The notes beneath the pieces were generated by a model. The model ran no database searches, was not told the DNA's origin, and saw only the letters and a list, made by a program, of their open reading frames with translations. A program made the translations under genes and the position numbers. DNA of 64,000 bases from NCBI RefSeq assembly GCF_029589495.1, contig NZ_JAAIVF010000001.1, positions 744,001 to 808,000 of the forward strand. Direction: 5' to 3'. Below are positions 16,328 to 26,838 of the stretch, piece by piece. How positions within the stretch are numbered: position 1 is the stretch's first letter; each line of letters begins with the position of its first letter. The DNA comes from Speluncibacter jeojiensis (GTDB lineage: Bacteria > Actinomycetota > Actinomycetes > Mycobacteriales > Mycobacteriaceae).

Positions 16328-16672
16328 TCACCTCTCAGGTCGCAACGTCTCACGGTCTCCGCAGCTCAGCGCCGCATCAGGGCGCAGCGTCGCCGACAGC
16401 ATCGGGAACACCGCGTAGCTGCACACTCCCGAGCTGACGGCCGGATCCTCGTCGGCCAGCTCGTGCACGTCGTGCGCGGTGCCGGCCTCGACGATCGCCA
16501 GCCCCCACACCCCGTGCGGGTCCGCGACCGGGCCGAACAGCACCGCCACACCCTGTGCGGTCAGCGTCGACCAGTAGCCGGCGTGCCGGCGCATCACCGC
16601 CGACTCCTCGCGGCTCTGGTCGTCGACGAAGGTCGGCCTCGGCGGGATCAGCTTGTAGACGAAATAGCCCAT
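16328..16672 (-). CDS. YciI-family protein
   Basis: A 114-residue protein with the YCII signature: GYFVYKLIPPRPTFV at the start, MRRHAGYWSTL with the conserved histidine (near residue 29), VLFGPVADPHGVWGLAIVEA, and a C-terminal YAVFPML strand. These ferredoxin-like-fold proteins are often small hydrolases or stress proteins, but a specific reaction cannot be assigned. GGAGG lies six bases before ATG 16672. Its stop overlaps a GTG of the downstream serine hydrolase, so the two are probably co-transcribed. Confidence 0.82.
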   Translation of the reverse strand: MGYFVYKLIPPRPTFVDDQSREESAVMRRHAGYWSTLTAQGVAVLFGPVADPHGVWGLAIVEAGTAHDVHELADEDPAVSSGVCSYAVFPMLSATLRPDAALSCGDRETLRPER

Positions 16673-16758
16673 CGCTCACCTCCGATGATCTCTACCTTCA
16701 ACTCTGATCCCGCGCCGGGCCGAGCGCAAACACGACGCGCGCTCACTCGGCGAACACA

Positions 16759-16799
16759 GCGAGCCCACCACCGCCTGTCGGGAACGGTGGTGGGCTCGC
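16759..16799 (-). terminator. Hairpin terminator after the acetate operon
   Basis: GCGAGCCCACCACCG (16759-16773) pairs perfectly with 16785-16799 across an 11-base loop: a 15-bp stem between the acetyl-CoA synthetase stop (16846) and the YciI gene start (16672). The downstream side has only TGTGTT, so it is a GC-strong, T-poor terminator as often seen in actinobacteria. Confidence 0.75.
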
Positions 16800-16845
16800 C
16801 GTCGACCCCCAGCGGGGCCGGTCCGGGGTCGGTCCGCAGCCGGGG

Positions 16846-18833
<1,988 letters not shown>

Positions 18834-18837
<4 letters not shown>

Positions 18838-19466
18838 CGGGTCCGGGCGGGGAAGGTCGGCAGCACGACGCGGCCGGCGGTGGCGTTCATGACCCCGGCC
18901 AGTGAGCCGTACCAGGCGAGCAGCGCGGTGACCAGCCCGAGCCAGCCGCCGATCTGCGTCATCGCGGTCGAGCCGCCGAACGAGCCGATGGTCAGGAACA
19001 GGAACGTCAACGCCAGCGCCGCGAACACCGCGACCAGCACGCCGGAGGTGCGCGTCGAGCAGATCAGCATGTAGACGGTGAAGATCGTCCACGCCAGCAG
19101 GAACAGCCCGACGCCCTTGCCCTTGTCCACCCCCATCGCGTCGGCGCCGCCGTGCGCGATCAGGTACCAGAACGAGAGCCAGAACGCGCCGTAGGACGCG
19201 AAGGCGACCGCGCCGAAGGTGTTGCCCTTGGCGAACTCCCACATGCCGGCGAGGATCTGCACGATGCCGCCGTAGAACAGCGCCAGCCCGAGCACCCCGA
19301 CCTCGACGGTGGCCGGCACCAGGTGCGAGTTGACCGCGGACAGGAAGAACGTGGTCATCGCGAACGCGGCCAGGCCGAGCGGCCCGGGATCGGCGAAACC
19401 GGCGGCACGGCTCGCCGGGGCGGGGCCCGCGTCCTCTCGCACGGTCGGGATGGTTCTGGTCGCCAT
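18834..19466 (-). CDS. GPR1/FUN34/YaaH-family acetate transporter
   Basis: A 210-residue membrane protein with six hydrophobic segments. It has the family signature near the first helix (GPLGLAAFAMTTFFLSAVNS, with NPAPLGL-type geometry) and VLGLALFYGGIVQILAGMWE and FASYGAFWLSFW further on. Relatives carry acetate or succinate across the inner membrane. Start at ATG 19466 with AGGAG upstream; a longer in-frame start at 19520 is less likely. It sits immediately before acetyl-CoA synthetase with translational overlap and after a sodium:solute symporter, giving two uptake routes in one locus. Confidence 0.92.
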
Positions 19467-19574
19467 GTCAGGGCTCCTCTCCTGCGGGCACGTCGGCCCG
19501 GTCGGGTGCATTGCAGGCAACCTTGGCAGTGACGACGCTCACATTCGAGGGGATCGGGTGCCCGCTCGCCGGAA

Positions 19575-19642
19575 CCGGCCATTCGTTCGGCCGGTGGCGG
19601 CGACGGTGCGACGAACGGTCGGTTCAGCGCGACGAACGGTCG
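19575..19642. repeat. Hairpin and duplicated 14-mer downstream of the symporter gene
   Basis: CCGGCC (19575-19580) pairs with GGCCGG (19589-19594), a short hairpin. GCGACGAACGGTCG occurs at 19608-19621 and 19629-19642, 21 bp apart; the second copy overlaps the 3' end of the symporter gene. This is the only non-overlapping spacer inside the acetate module (157 bp). Confidence 0.55.
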
Positions 19643-21393
19643 AGGTCGGCGAGCTCCGAGCGCAGCGATTCGGGCGCGTGCAGGCGGATCATGATCCGGC
19701 CGATGTCGCGCGGCACGGCACCGCAGGTGGACAGCGACACCGCAACCATCACCGCGGTCGCGAGCGGCACCGCCCACGCCGCGGGTTGGGCCAGCAGCGC
19801 GCCCGCCCACCCGCCGGGGTCGGCGCCGGCCAACGTCGCGACGACCGCGGCGGTCGCGGTGCTGCCGCCGACCGCCAGGCCTGCCAACGCGCCCGGCGCG
19901 GTCAGCCCCCGCCACCACACGCCCAGCACCAGCAGCGGGCAGAACGTCGCCGCGGCGACCGCGAAGGCCAGCGCGACCACCGCGGCCAGCCCGAGCCGCT
20001 GACCGGCGAGGCTGAGCAGGTACGGCACCACGATCGCCACCGCGACCGCGAGCCGGAACGCGCGGATCCGTCCCGATCTGCGCACCCGCGAGCCGCGCCG
20101 GCCGGGCCTGATCCGCCCGAGCACGTCTTGCGAGAGCACCCCGGCCACCGACACCGTCAGCCCGGAGGCGGTGGACAGGAACGCCGCGAACGCGCCGGCG
20201 GTGACGAGCGCACCGAGCAGTTGCCCGGGCAGCCCCGGCAGCATCCGCTCGGGCAACCGCAGCACGGTCGCGTCGGTGTCGCCGCCGAGCAGCAACTCCG
20301 GCAGGAAGCGCCGGCCGAACACCGCGAACACCGTGGGCAGCAGGTAGAACGCGGAGAGCATCGCGATCACCACGACCGTGGTGCGGCGGGCGTCGCGGCC
20401 GTCGGGATTGGTGTAGAAGCGCACCAGCACATGCGGAAGTCCCATGGTGCCCAGGCAGATCGCGAGGATCAGCGACAGCGACGCGTACAGCGGATGCGGC
20501 TGCCCGGAGCCGAGCGGCCGCAGCCAGTTCTCGTTGCTCTGGCTCGGCAGCGGCGCGGCGACCGGCACCACGTCGCCGGGTTCGAGCGTGACCGCGCTGC
20601 CCTCCCCGATCCGGTGCGACCCCGCGGCCAGCGGCACCGGGCCGTGCACCGCCCGCCCGTCGACCGTGCCGTCGATCCGCAGCGTCTGCGCGGCCGGCAC
20701 CTCGACGGTGGTGTCGCGGTCGAGCGTGACGGTGGCGGCCGCGACGGCGCGCGGATGCCCAGGGGCCAGGTGGTCGTCGTGCCGGTGCCAGACCCCCAGC
20801 AGCACCAGCGCCGGCAGCAGCAACGCGAGGAACTTGAGCCAGAACTGCACGCCCTGCGCGAACGTGATCGACCGCATCCCGCCGATCGCGGCGACCACCA
20901 GCACCACCGCGCACACGACCAGTCCGCCGAGCCAGCGCGGCGCCCCGGTCTGGGTGGCCAGCGTCAGCCCCGCCCCCTGCAGCTGCGGCACCAGGTAGAG
21001 CACGCCGATCACGACGACCAGCACGCTCGACACGATCCGGATCGGCCCGCGGCCCAACCGGATCTCGGCGAAGTCCGGCAGCGTGTAGGCACCGGAGCGG
21101 CGCAGCGGTGCGGAGACCACCGCCAGCAGGATCAGGTAGCCTGCCGTGTACCCGACCGGATACCACAGCATGTCGGCGCCGAACGCGAGGATCAGCCCGG
21201 CGATGCCCAGATACGAGGCGGCCGAGAGGTATTCGCCGCTGATCGCCGCGGCATTCCACCGCGGCGAGACCAGTCGCGAGGCGACGTAGAAGTCGCCGGT
21301 CGTGCGGGCCCGGCGCAGCCCCAGCGCCGCCGCGATCAGCGTGCCGCCGGCGACCAGCAGCACCGCGAGCGAGCCGAGCAGGTGCTCACCCAT
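19624..21393 (-). CDS. Sodium:solute symporter (acetate/monocarboxylate type)
   Basis: A 589-residue transporter of the SSS family with about 13 transmembrane helices. Early motifs GDFYVASRLVSPRWNAAAIS, GEYLSAASYLG and GLILAFGADMLWYPVGY, plus MGLPHVLVRFYTNPDGRDAR later, match the ActP/MctC group. An extra hydrophilic stretch at about residues 205-300 (VEVPAAQTLRIDGTVDG and following) forms a probable extracytoplasmic insertion. ATG 21393 overlaps the stop of the small membrane protein by 8 bp. Together with acetyl-CoA synthetase next to it, acetate, pyruvate or propionate uptake is likely. Confidence 0.92.
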   Translation of the reverse strand: MGEHLLGSLAVLLVAGGTLIAAALGLRRARTTGDFYVASRLVSPRWNAAAISGEYLSAASYLGIAGLILAFGADMLWYPVGYTAGYLILLAVVSAPLRRSGAYTLPDFAEIRLGRGPIRIVSSVLVVVIGVLYLVPQLQGAGLTLATQTGAPRWLGGLVVCAVVLVVAAIGGMRSITFAQGVQFWLKFLALLLPALVLLGVWHRHDDHLAPGHPRAVAAATVTLDRDTTVEVPAAQTLRIDGTVDGRAVHGPVPLAAGSHRIGEGSAVTLEPGDVVPVAAPLPSQSNENWLRPLGSGQPHPLYASLSLILAICLGTMGLPHVLVRFYTNPDGRDARRTTVVVIAMLSAFYLLPTVFAVFGRRFLPELLLGGDTDATVLRLPERMLPGLPGQLLGALVTAGAFAAFLSTASGLTVSVAGVLSQDVLGRIRPGRRGSRVRRSGRIRAFRLAVAVAIVVPYLLSLAGQRLGLAAVVALAFAVAAATFCPLLVLGVWWRGLTAPGALAGLAVGGSTATAAVVATLAGADPGGWAGALLAQPAAWAVPLATAVMVAVSLSTCGAVPRDIGRIMIRLHAPESLRSELADLDRSSR

Positions 21394-21793
21394 CGGCCTG
21401 CCCGTCGCCGTCCGTACCCGCACCACTGCCGGGCCGGCGCAGCAACCGCGCGAAAGCACGCTCGTTGCGCTCGGCCCAGCGCGCCGTGACCACCGCCAGT
21501 CCGATCAGCGCCGGATACACCCCGACGCCGAGCACCAGCCAGGTCAGTGGCAGCCCGGCCACCCGTATCCGCCCCCACGAGTCGAAAACCACCGGCGCCA
21601 GCGCGGTCGCGACGATCCCCGCAAACAGCACCCCGCAGACGGTCAGCGCCACCCGGCGCTGGCTGCGGATCAGCGAACCCATGTACAACTCGCCGACGTC
21701 GGTCTGCTCGGCGATCTCGCGGGTCGGGGTGCGCCCGGCCGCCCGGCGGGCGGCGGCGGTGCGAGGGTGGGTGACGCGGACGCGTTCGGCCAT
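21386..21793 (-). CDS. Small membrane protein, DUF485-like symporter partner
   Basis: A 135-residue protein with two hydrophobic segments (VALTVCGVLFAGIVATALAP and LTWLVLGVGVYPALIGLAVV) and basic flanks. Position and size match the small membrane proteins co-encoded with ActP/MctC symporters. Sequence similarity to DUF485 is not obvious, so the assignment is mainly by context. It overlaps the symporter start by 8 bp and begins directly after the response regulator stop. A role in symporter assembly or activity is inferred. Confidence 0.75.
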   Translation of the reverse strand: MAERVRVTHPRTAAARRAAGRTPTREIAEQTDVGELYMGSLIRSQRRVALTVCGVLFAGIVATALAPVVFDSWGRIRVAGLPLTWLVLGVGVYPALIGLAVVTARWAERNERAFARLLRRPGSGAGTDGDGQADG

Positions 21794-22534
21794 CTAGGCC
21801 GAGCCCCGACGGGTGAGCCGGTCTCGCAGGTCCCGGGCATGGCGGCGGCTGACCGGCAGTTCCTCGCCGCCGACCCGCACGCTGCACCGGCCGTCGACGG
21901 TCCTGATCTCCTGCACGTGCGCCAGCGAGATCAGCGTGCTGCGGTGAATCCGTACGAATCCCGCTGATGCCCAACGTTCTTCGAGGGTCGCGAGTGGAAC
22001 CCGCAGCAGGTGACTGCCGTCGGACACGTGCAGGCGCACATAGTCGCCCTGCGCCTCCACGTAGCGGACCGCCGACCGTTGGACATACCGGGTGACGCCG
22101 CCGAGCACGACCGCGATCGTCTCGTCCTCGTCGACCTCGGGCTCGGCGCCGGCCGCCGCGACCACCCGCCGGATCGCCTCGGCGAGCCGCGCGGCCCGCA
22201 CCGGCTTCATCAGGTAGTCGGTGGCCTGCAGTTCGAACGCGTCGACCGCGTGCACGTCGTAGGCGGTCACGAACACCACCCGCGGCGGCTCGGCGAACCG
22301 CGAGAGCACCCGGGCCAGCGCCAGCCCGTCGAGGCCCGGCATCTTGATGTCGGAGAACACGACGTCGACCCGCTCGGTCGCCAGCAGGTCCAGCGCCTGC
22401 GGCCCGCTCGCCGCGCAGTGCACCGTCGCGACGCGGGGGTCCTGCCCCAGCAGGTAGGCCAGTTCGGCGCGGGCCGGTTCCTCGTCGTCGACGACCAGCA
22501 CCCGCAGCGCGGACGGGTCGAGGCGTTCGGACAT
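21794..22534 (-). CDS. LytTR-type response regulator
   Basis: A 246-residue two-domain regulator. Receiver domain: VLVVDDEEPARAEL with the acidic pair, phosphorylatable aspartate in VVFSDIKMPGLDGL (near residue 60), VFVTAYD, and KPV lysine. Output domain: LytTR (about residues 140-240) with VRYVEAQGDYVRLH, FVRIHRSTLISL and LPVSRRHARDLRDRL, which binds DNA by beta strands. Its partner kinase ends 24 bp upstream of its start. The pair heads a run into symporter, transporter and acetyl-CoA synthetase genes, reminiscent of BtsSR/YpdAB pyruvate sensing in E. coli. Confidence 0.94.
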   Translation of the reverse strand: MSERLDPSALRVLVVDDEEPARAELAYLLGQDPRVATVHCAASGPQALDLLATERVDVVFSDIKMPGLDGLALARVLSRFAEPPRVVFVTAYDVHAVDAFELQATDYLMKPVRAARLAEAIRRVVAAAGAEPEVDEDETIAVVLGGVTRYVQRSAVRYVEAQGDYVRLHVSDGSHLLRVPLATLEERWASAGFVRIHRSTLISLAHVQEIRTVDGRCSVRVGGEELPVSRRHARDLRDRLTRRGSA

Positions 22535-22558
22535 GGTGTGAAGGTACTCCCGGCACCG

Positions 22559-23764
22559 CTACGTGTCCGGATGGATTCCCGGCGCGAACTTCGGCACCCG
22601 GAACGCCACACGGGTGCCGGCGCCGGGCGCGGTCTCGACCACCAGCCCGTACCGGTCGCCGTAGACCTGGCGCAGCCGCGCGTCGACGTTGCCGAGCCCG
22701 ACCGACCCGCCCCGCCGTCCGGCCACCTCCTCGGCGCGGCCGGCGCGGATCAGCGCGGCGCGGATGGCCTCGGGGTCCGCCCCGGCCCCGTCGTCCTCGA
22801 CGGCGATCGCCGCCTCGGCGCCCTCGTCGACCGCGCTGATCGACACCGTCACCACCGCGGCGTCGCCCTCGAGCCCGTGCCGAACCGCGTTCTCCACCAG
22901 CGGCTGCACCACCAGGAACGGTACCGACACCGGCAGCACCTCCGGCGCGACCCGCAGCGAGATCGACAGCCGGGCGCCGAATCTCGCCTGCTCGAGTTCG
23001 AGGTACCGTTCGACGTTGCGCAGTTCCTCGGCCAGCGTGGTGAACTCGCCGCCGCGGCGCAGCGCGTACCGGGTGAAGTCCGCGAACTCGAGGAGCAATT
23101 CGCGCGCACGGTCCGGGTCGGTGCGGGTGAACGAGGCGATCGCGGTCAGCGAGTTGTAGATGAAGTGCGGGCTGATCTGCGCGCGCAGCGCCCGCAGCTC
23201 CGCCTCGATCAGGCGGGTCCGCTGCCGGTCCGCCGCGGCAAGTTCCAGCTGGCCGCCCACCCACTCGGCGACCTCCTCCACCGCGCGCACCAGCATCGCC
23301 GACCGGCCGGGCCGGTAGGCGACCAGCGCGCCGACGACCGTGTCGCCCTCGATCAGCGGCGCGACGACCGCTGCGCGCACCGGGCAGTCGGCGTCGGCGC
23401 AGGACACCTCGTCGGGGCCGAGCACCGCGGTCTCGCCGGTCTCGTGGACCCGCGCCGCGTGCTCGGCGGCACGGTCGGCGTGATGGTGCCCGACCGCGTC
23501 GAAGGCCAGTGTGCGGGTGCCGTCGGTCAGCGCGACCGCGCTGGCGCCGAGCAGCGCCCGCAGGTGCCGGACCGCGCCGCGCGCCCCGGACTCGGTGAGC
23601 CCCTCGCGCAGCCCGGGCGCCGCCAGCGACACGGTGTGCAGCGTCTCGAACGTGACCTGGTCCGCGGACGAGCCGAGGTCGGTGCGCCGCCGCACGAGCA
23701 GCACCACCGCCGCCGCGAGCAGCAGCCCCACGACGATCACCACCAGCGCCACCACCGCACCCAT
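22559..23764 (-). CDS. LytS/YehU-type sensor histidine kinase
   Basis: A 401-residue kinase. One N-terminal transmembrane helix (VALVVIVVGLLLAAAVVLLV) anchors it. A GAF-like domain follows (about 60-180, with a CADADCPVRAAVVAPLIEGD stretch holding two cysteines). The His-kinase domain has LRALRAQISPHFIYNSLTAI (phospho-accepting histidine near 201), and the ATPase domain VQPLVENAVRHGLEG and EDDGAG. Only one membrane helix and no periplasmic domain suggest intracellular sensing, with the GAF domain as ligand site. It is the first gene of the acetate module as read on the minus strand. Confidence 0.93.
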   Translation of the reverse strand: MGAVVALVVIVVGLLLAAAVVLLVRRRTDLGSSADQVTFETLHTVSLAAPGLREGLTESGARGAVRHLRALLGASAVALTDGTRTLAFDAVGHHHADRAAEHAARVHETGETAVLGPDEVSCADADCPVRAAVVAPLIEGDTVVGALVAYRPGRSAMLVRAVEEVAEWVGGQLELAAADRQRTRLIEAELRALRAQISPHFIYNSLTAIASFTRTDPDRARELLLEFADFTRYALRRGGEFTTLAEELRNVERYLELEQARFGARLSISLRVAPEVLPVSVPFLVVQPLVENAVRHGLEGDAAVVTVSISAVDEGAEAAIAVEDDGAGADPEAIRAALIRAGRAEEVAGRRGGSVGLGNVDARLRQVYGDRYGLVVETAPGAGTRVAFRVPKFAPGIHPDT

Positions 23765-23811
23765 GCGCCGACCCTAGCCGCAGCGGTGGCCCGCGCGGTC
23801 AGCCTCGCAGC

Positions 23812-25740
23812 CTATGAGCGGCGACGTCGGCGCCAGAGCACGCCACCGACCACTGCCGCGCACACCGCGACACCCGCCGCCACGGCGACACCGATCAGGA
23901 CGCCGTCCGACCCTGAATCCTGTTGTGGCCCAGCACTCATGACCGCGGACGGGCGGCTCGGTGCCGGGCCCGACCGCGCCCCAGCTGCGGGGGTATCCGC
24001 CGAGGCCTCGAAGATCCCCGACGTCAGCGGGGTCCCGTAGGTGGGGCCGGGTTCGTGATCCCCGGCGACGGACACGCTCAACCGCACCGGCACCGGCGCG
24101 CTTGTGCCGCCCTCGGAGGTGGAGCCGACCTTGACCGCGATGTAATACCAGCCGGGCAGCGACGAGCGTCCGACCTCGGCCGGCACCGTGCGGTTGCGGT
24201 ACCGCACCGCCGGGGTGCCGAGCTTCCCGCCGTCCGACAGTTCCGTCGTCGTGCCCGTGTAGGACGAGAAGTCCGAGCCGATCGTCTCGCGCAACGGCGA
24301 GTACACCGTGGTGCGCACGTTCGACACGTTCTCCACACCGTGGGTGCCGTTCCCGCCCAGGATCACCCGATAGGCAAGGCCCTGCCCCCAGTCCAGCTTC
24401 ACGCGGTAGAACACGAACTCGCCGGGCGCGAGGGTGTCGACGTAGTTGCCGCTGCCGGGCAGCGCGGCCGCCACGTTGAACGATCCGCCGCCCGCGATCG
24501 CGGTCTCCGGCCCGGTCGACGCGGTGAACGCGGTTCTCGACGTCGCCGCCTCGGGCCCCGGGTCGGTCACGCCGGGCTCGATGCCCACGAGCAGTTCGAT
24601 CGGCAACCGTTCCGGCACACCGTCGGACACGCGGCTCCACGTCACCGCGAATTTGTAGGTGCCGCCGCCGCTGCAGGTGTCGGCGGCGAGGCCGATCGGG
24701 TGCTTCTTCGTCGCACCGTCCCACTTCTGCGCGACGGTCAGCGCCGCCCCGTCGCTCGCCTTGGTGCCCTGCTCGAACTCGAAGCCGTTGCAGTCCTTCC
24801 CGTCCGCGCCGTAGACCCGCGTTTCGAGCACGTTCAGGTCACGGGTCGAGGCGACGTTGCGCACCCGCGGGAACGACACCGTCCCGGAGAAGTACGCGGT
24901 CGCGCCGGCGGGCACCGTCACCGCGTAGTAGCGCGTCTCCTTGGGTCCGATGGTGTCCAGGTACTGACCGGTGCCGATCACCGGCGCCCCGCGATGCGTC
25001 GGCGTGCCCGCGACCGGCCGGCCGGTCGCGGTGTAGTTGCGCAGGGCCGCGGCACTGACCCGCGGCAGGGTGCGGGCCAGCGCGCGCCCGTCCGCCGCGT
25101 CGGTGTAGGTGCCGCCGGTGGCCTGCGCCATGCAGGACAACTGGGTTCGGGCCGCCGCGTCCACCGCGAACCCGATCGTGTGCAGCACCAGGTCGACGCC
25201 CTGCTGCTTGAGTTCCCGTGCCACTTCGCAGGGTTCGGGCGGCGCGCAGGTGTCCTCACCGTCCGAGACCAGCACGATGGACCGCGGCCCCGACCCCGGC
25301 AGAGCCTCGGCGGCCTGTCGCAGCGCCGCACCCATCGGCGTCCATCCGCGGGCCTCGATCCCCTCGACCGACCGGGTCAGCGCCGCACGGTCCAGCGTCG
25401 TCGGAGGGTGCAGCACCTTGGTGTCGCGACAGCCGGCGGACTTCTCGGCATCGGCGTTACCGGTGCCGGTCCCGTAGGCGCTCAACCCGACTCGTGCCTC
25501 GGCAGGCGCGGACGCGACGAACGATCGCACCGCGTTCTTGGCCGCCGTCATCATGGTGCCCGCCGGGTCCGGACGCTGCATCGAACCGGACGCGTCGAGG
25601 ATGAGCATCGTCGGCGCGTAGCGCGGACCGTCGCCCGGGTCGTCGTCCGCGTCGGCAGGTGTCGCGGCCACCGCGAAACCACCGAACATCAAGGCCACCA
25701 GGGCCGCCATCGTCGTGCACCGCTCGGCCAGCCTGTCCAT
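23812..25740 (-). CDS. Exported VWA-domain protein with C-terminal membrane anchor
   Basis: A 642-residue surface protein. Signal peptide: RLAERCTTMAALVALMFGG with a likely cleavage after an Ala-rich stretch near 35. VWA domain (about 45-230) with a complete MIDAS: LILDASGSMQ, RGWTPMGAAL and VLVSDGEDTC. A long beta-rich region (about 230-590) has two related segments (TGQYLDTIGPKETRYYAVTV and SGNYVDTLAPGEFVFYRVKL). The C-terminus has a hydrophobic helix (GVLIGVAVAAGVAVCAAVVG) and WRRRRRS. It would display an adhesive or partner-binding metal domain outside the cell. Start at ATG 25740 gives the signal peptide; function is otherwise unknown. Confidence 0.87.
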   Translation of the reverse strand: MDRLAERCTTMAALVALMFGGFAVAATPADADDDPGDGPRYAPTMLILDASGSMQRPDPAGTMMTAAKNAVRSFVASAPAEARVGLSAYGTGTGNADAEKSAGCRDTKVLHPPTTLDRAALTRSVEGIEARGWTPMGAALRQAAEALPGSGPRSIVLVSDGEDTCAPPEPCEVARELKQQGVDLVLHTIGFAVDAAARTQLSCMAQATGGTYTDAADGRALARTLPRVSAAALRNYTATGRPVAGTPTHRGAPVIGTGQYLDTIGPKETRYYAVTVPAGATAYFSGTVSFPRVRNVASTRDLNVLETRVYGADGKDCNGFEFEQGTKASDGAALTVAQKWDGATKKHPIGLAADTCSGGGTYKFAVTWSRVSDGVPERLPIELLVGIEPGVTDPGPEAATSRTAFTASTGPETAIAGGGSFNVAAALPGSGNYVDTLAPGEFVFYRVKLDWGQGLAYRVILGGNGTHGVENVSNVRTTVYSPLRETIGSDFSSYTGTTTELSDGGKLGTPAVRYRNRTVPAEVGRSSLPGWYYIAVKVGSTSEGGTSAPVPVRLSVSVAGDHEPGPTYGTPLTSGIFEASADTPAAGARSGPAPSRPSAVMSAGPQQDSGSDGVLIGVAVAAGVAVCAAVVGGVLWRRRRRS

Positions 25741-25820
25741 GCCCCGCCATTTCTGTCGCTCGAACGTCGCGGCAGACACTACAGACCCGAACCGTTCGGC
25801 TCCAGGGGACAATCGACGCC

Positions 25821-26819
25821 ATGACCACCCACGAGCGGGAGATCACCGCGCCCGTCGACCTGTGCCTGCCCGACGGGCGGCTGAATCCGGACGCAGTCGG
25901 CTGGACCCGAACCCCCTTGCACCGCTGCAACGTGCGCGGCTGGGGTCGCACCAAGCGGTGGGAGTACTGGTGCCTGACGACGCCGACGCACCTGGTTGCG
26001 GTCACCGTGTCGAGCCTCGACTATCTGGCTGTGAACACCGTTTACCTACTCGAGTACGGCGGCCGCGAGGTCACCCGCACCGAACTGCGTCCGCTCGCGC
26101 GCGGGGTCGAGCTGCCGCAGAGCCTCGGTGACGGTCCGGCCACCGCGCGCGGCGCGGTCAGCATCGACCTGACCGAGGAGCCCGGCGGCTCGCGCATCCG
26201 GTTCTCGTGCTCGACCGACGACGGCCCGCTGACCGGCGACCTGTTCGTGGCGCTGCCCGACGGGCACGAGACGCTCGGCGTGGTCGTGCCGTGGAGCGAG
26301 CGGCGGTTCCAGTACACCGCCAAGCACACCGCTCGGCCTGCGTCGGGCACCGTGCGGCTCGGCGAGACCGTCTACGACTTCGCCAACGGCTGGGGCGTGC
26401 TCGACCACGGCCGCGGGCGCTGGCCGCACGACATCACCTGGAACTGGGGTGCGGCCTCCGGGCACACCGACGGCCGCGTGGTCGGACTGCAGCTCGGCGG
26501 CAAGTGGACGGTCGGCACCGGCATGACCGAGAACGCACTGTGCGTGGACGGGCGGCTGAGCAAGATCGGCGAGGAGTTGTCCTGGGAGTACGGCGAGTTC
26601 ACCGAGCCCTGGACGATCCGCACCCCGGGGTCGGATCGGGTGGAGCTGACCTTCACCCCGTTCCACGACCGCGTGGACCACACCGATCTGCGACTACTGC
26701 TCACCGACACCCACCAGTGCTTCGGCCGCTACACCGGTCGCATCCGCACCGACGACGGTGCGAGCGTGGCGGTCGACAGGCTGCTCGGCTGGGCCGAGCA
26801 GGTACACATGCGCTGGTGA
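25821..26819 (+). CDS. DUF2804 domain protein
   Basis: A 332-residue protein covering the DUF2804 family along its whole length. Marks include LCLPDGRLNPDAVGWTRTPLHRC at the start (split after residue 13), RTKRWEYWCLTTPTHLVAVT, FQYTAKHTARPASGTV, and FANGWGVLDHGRGRWPHDIT near 200. The composition suggests a soluble beta-rich protein of the lipocalin-like/hydroxyneurosporene synthase-type fold. Biochemical function is unknown. The ATG at 25821 is divergent from the VWA gene, 80 bp away, and is followed after 19 bp by a DUF1992 gene on the same strand. Confidence 0.88.
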   Translation: MTTHEREITAPVDLCLPDGRLNPDAVGWTRTPLHRCNVRGWGRTKRWEYWCLTTPTHLVAVTVSSLDYLAVNTVYLLEYGGREVTRTELRPLARGVELPQSLGDGPATARGAVSIDLTEEPGGSRIRFSCSTDDGPLTGDLFVALPDGHETLGVVVPWSERRFQYTAKHTARPASGTVRLGETVYDFANGWGVLDHGRGRWPHDITWNWGAASGHTDGRVVGLQLGGKWTVGTGMTENALCVDGRLSKIGEELSWEYGEFTEPWTIRTPGSDRVELTFTPFHDRVDHTDLRLLLTDTHQCFGRYTGRIRTDDGASVAVDRLLGWAEQVHMRW

Positions 26820-26838
26820 TCCGGCGGACAATCGACCC

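Noticed and set aside
16322-16331. GTG 16331 as start of the serine hydrolase
   Set aside because: It overlaps the previous stop neatly, but the GAGAG ribosome binding sequence touches the GTG with no spacing, whereas it is eight bases from ATG 16322. Not fully excluded.
15036-16418. Plus-strand frame through the repeat block and hydrolase
   Set aside because: Its product is a translation of the tandem repeats plus the antisense of the serine hydrolase, with no domain.
19309-21489. Long plus-strand frame opposite the symporter gene
   Set aside because: Arg/His/Gln-rich product with no domain; the minus strand carries a full SSS transporter.
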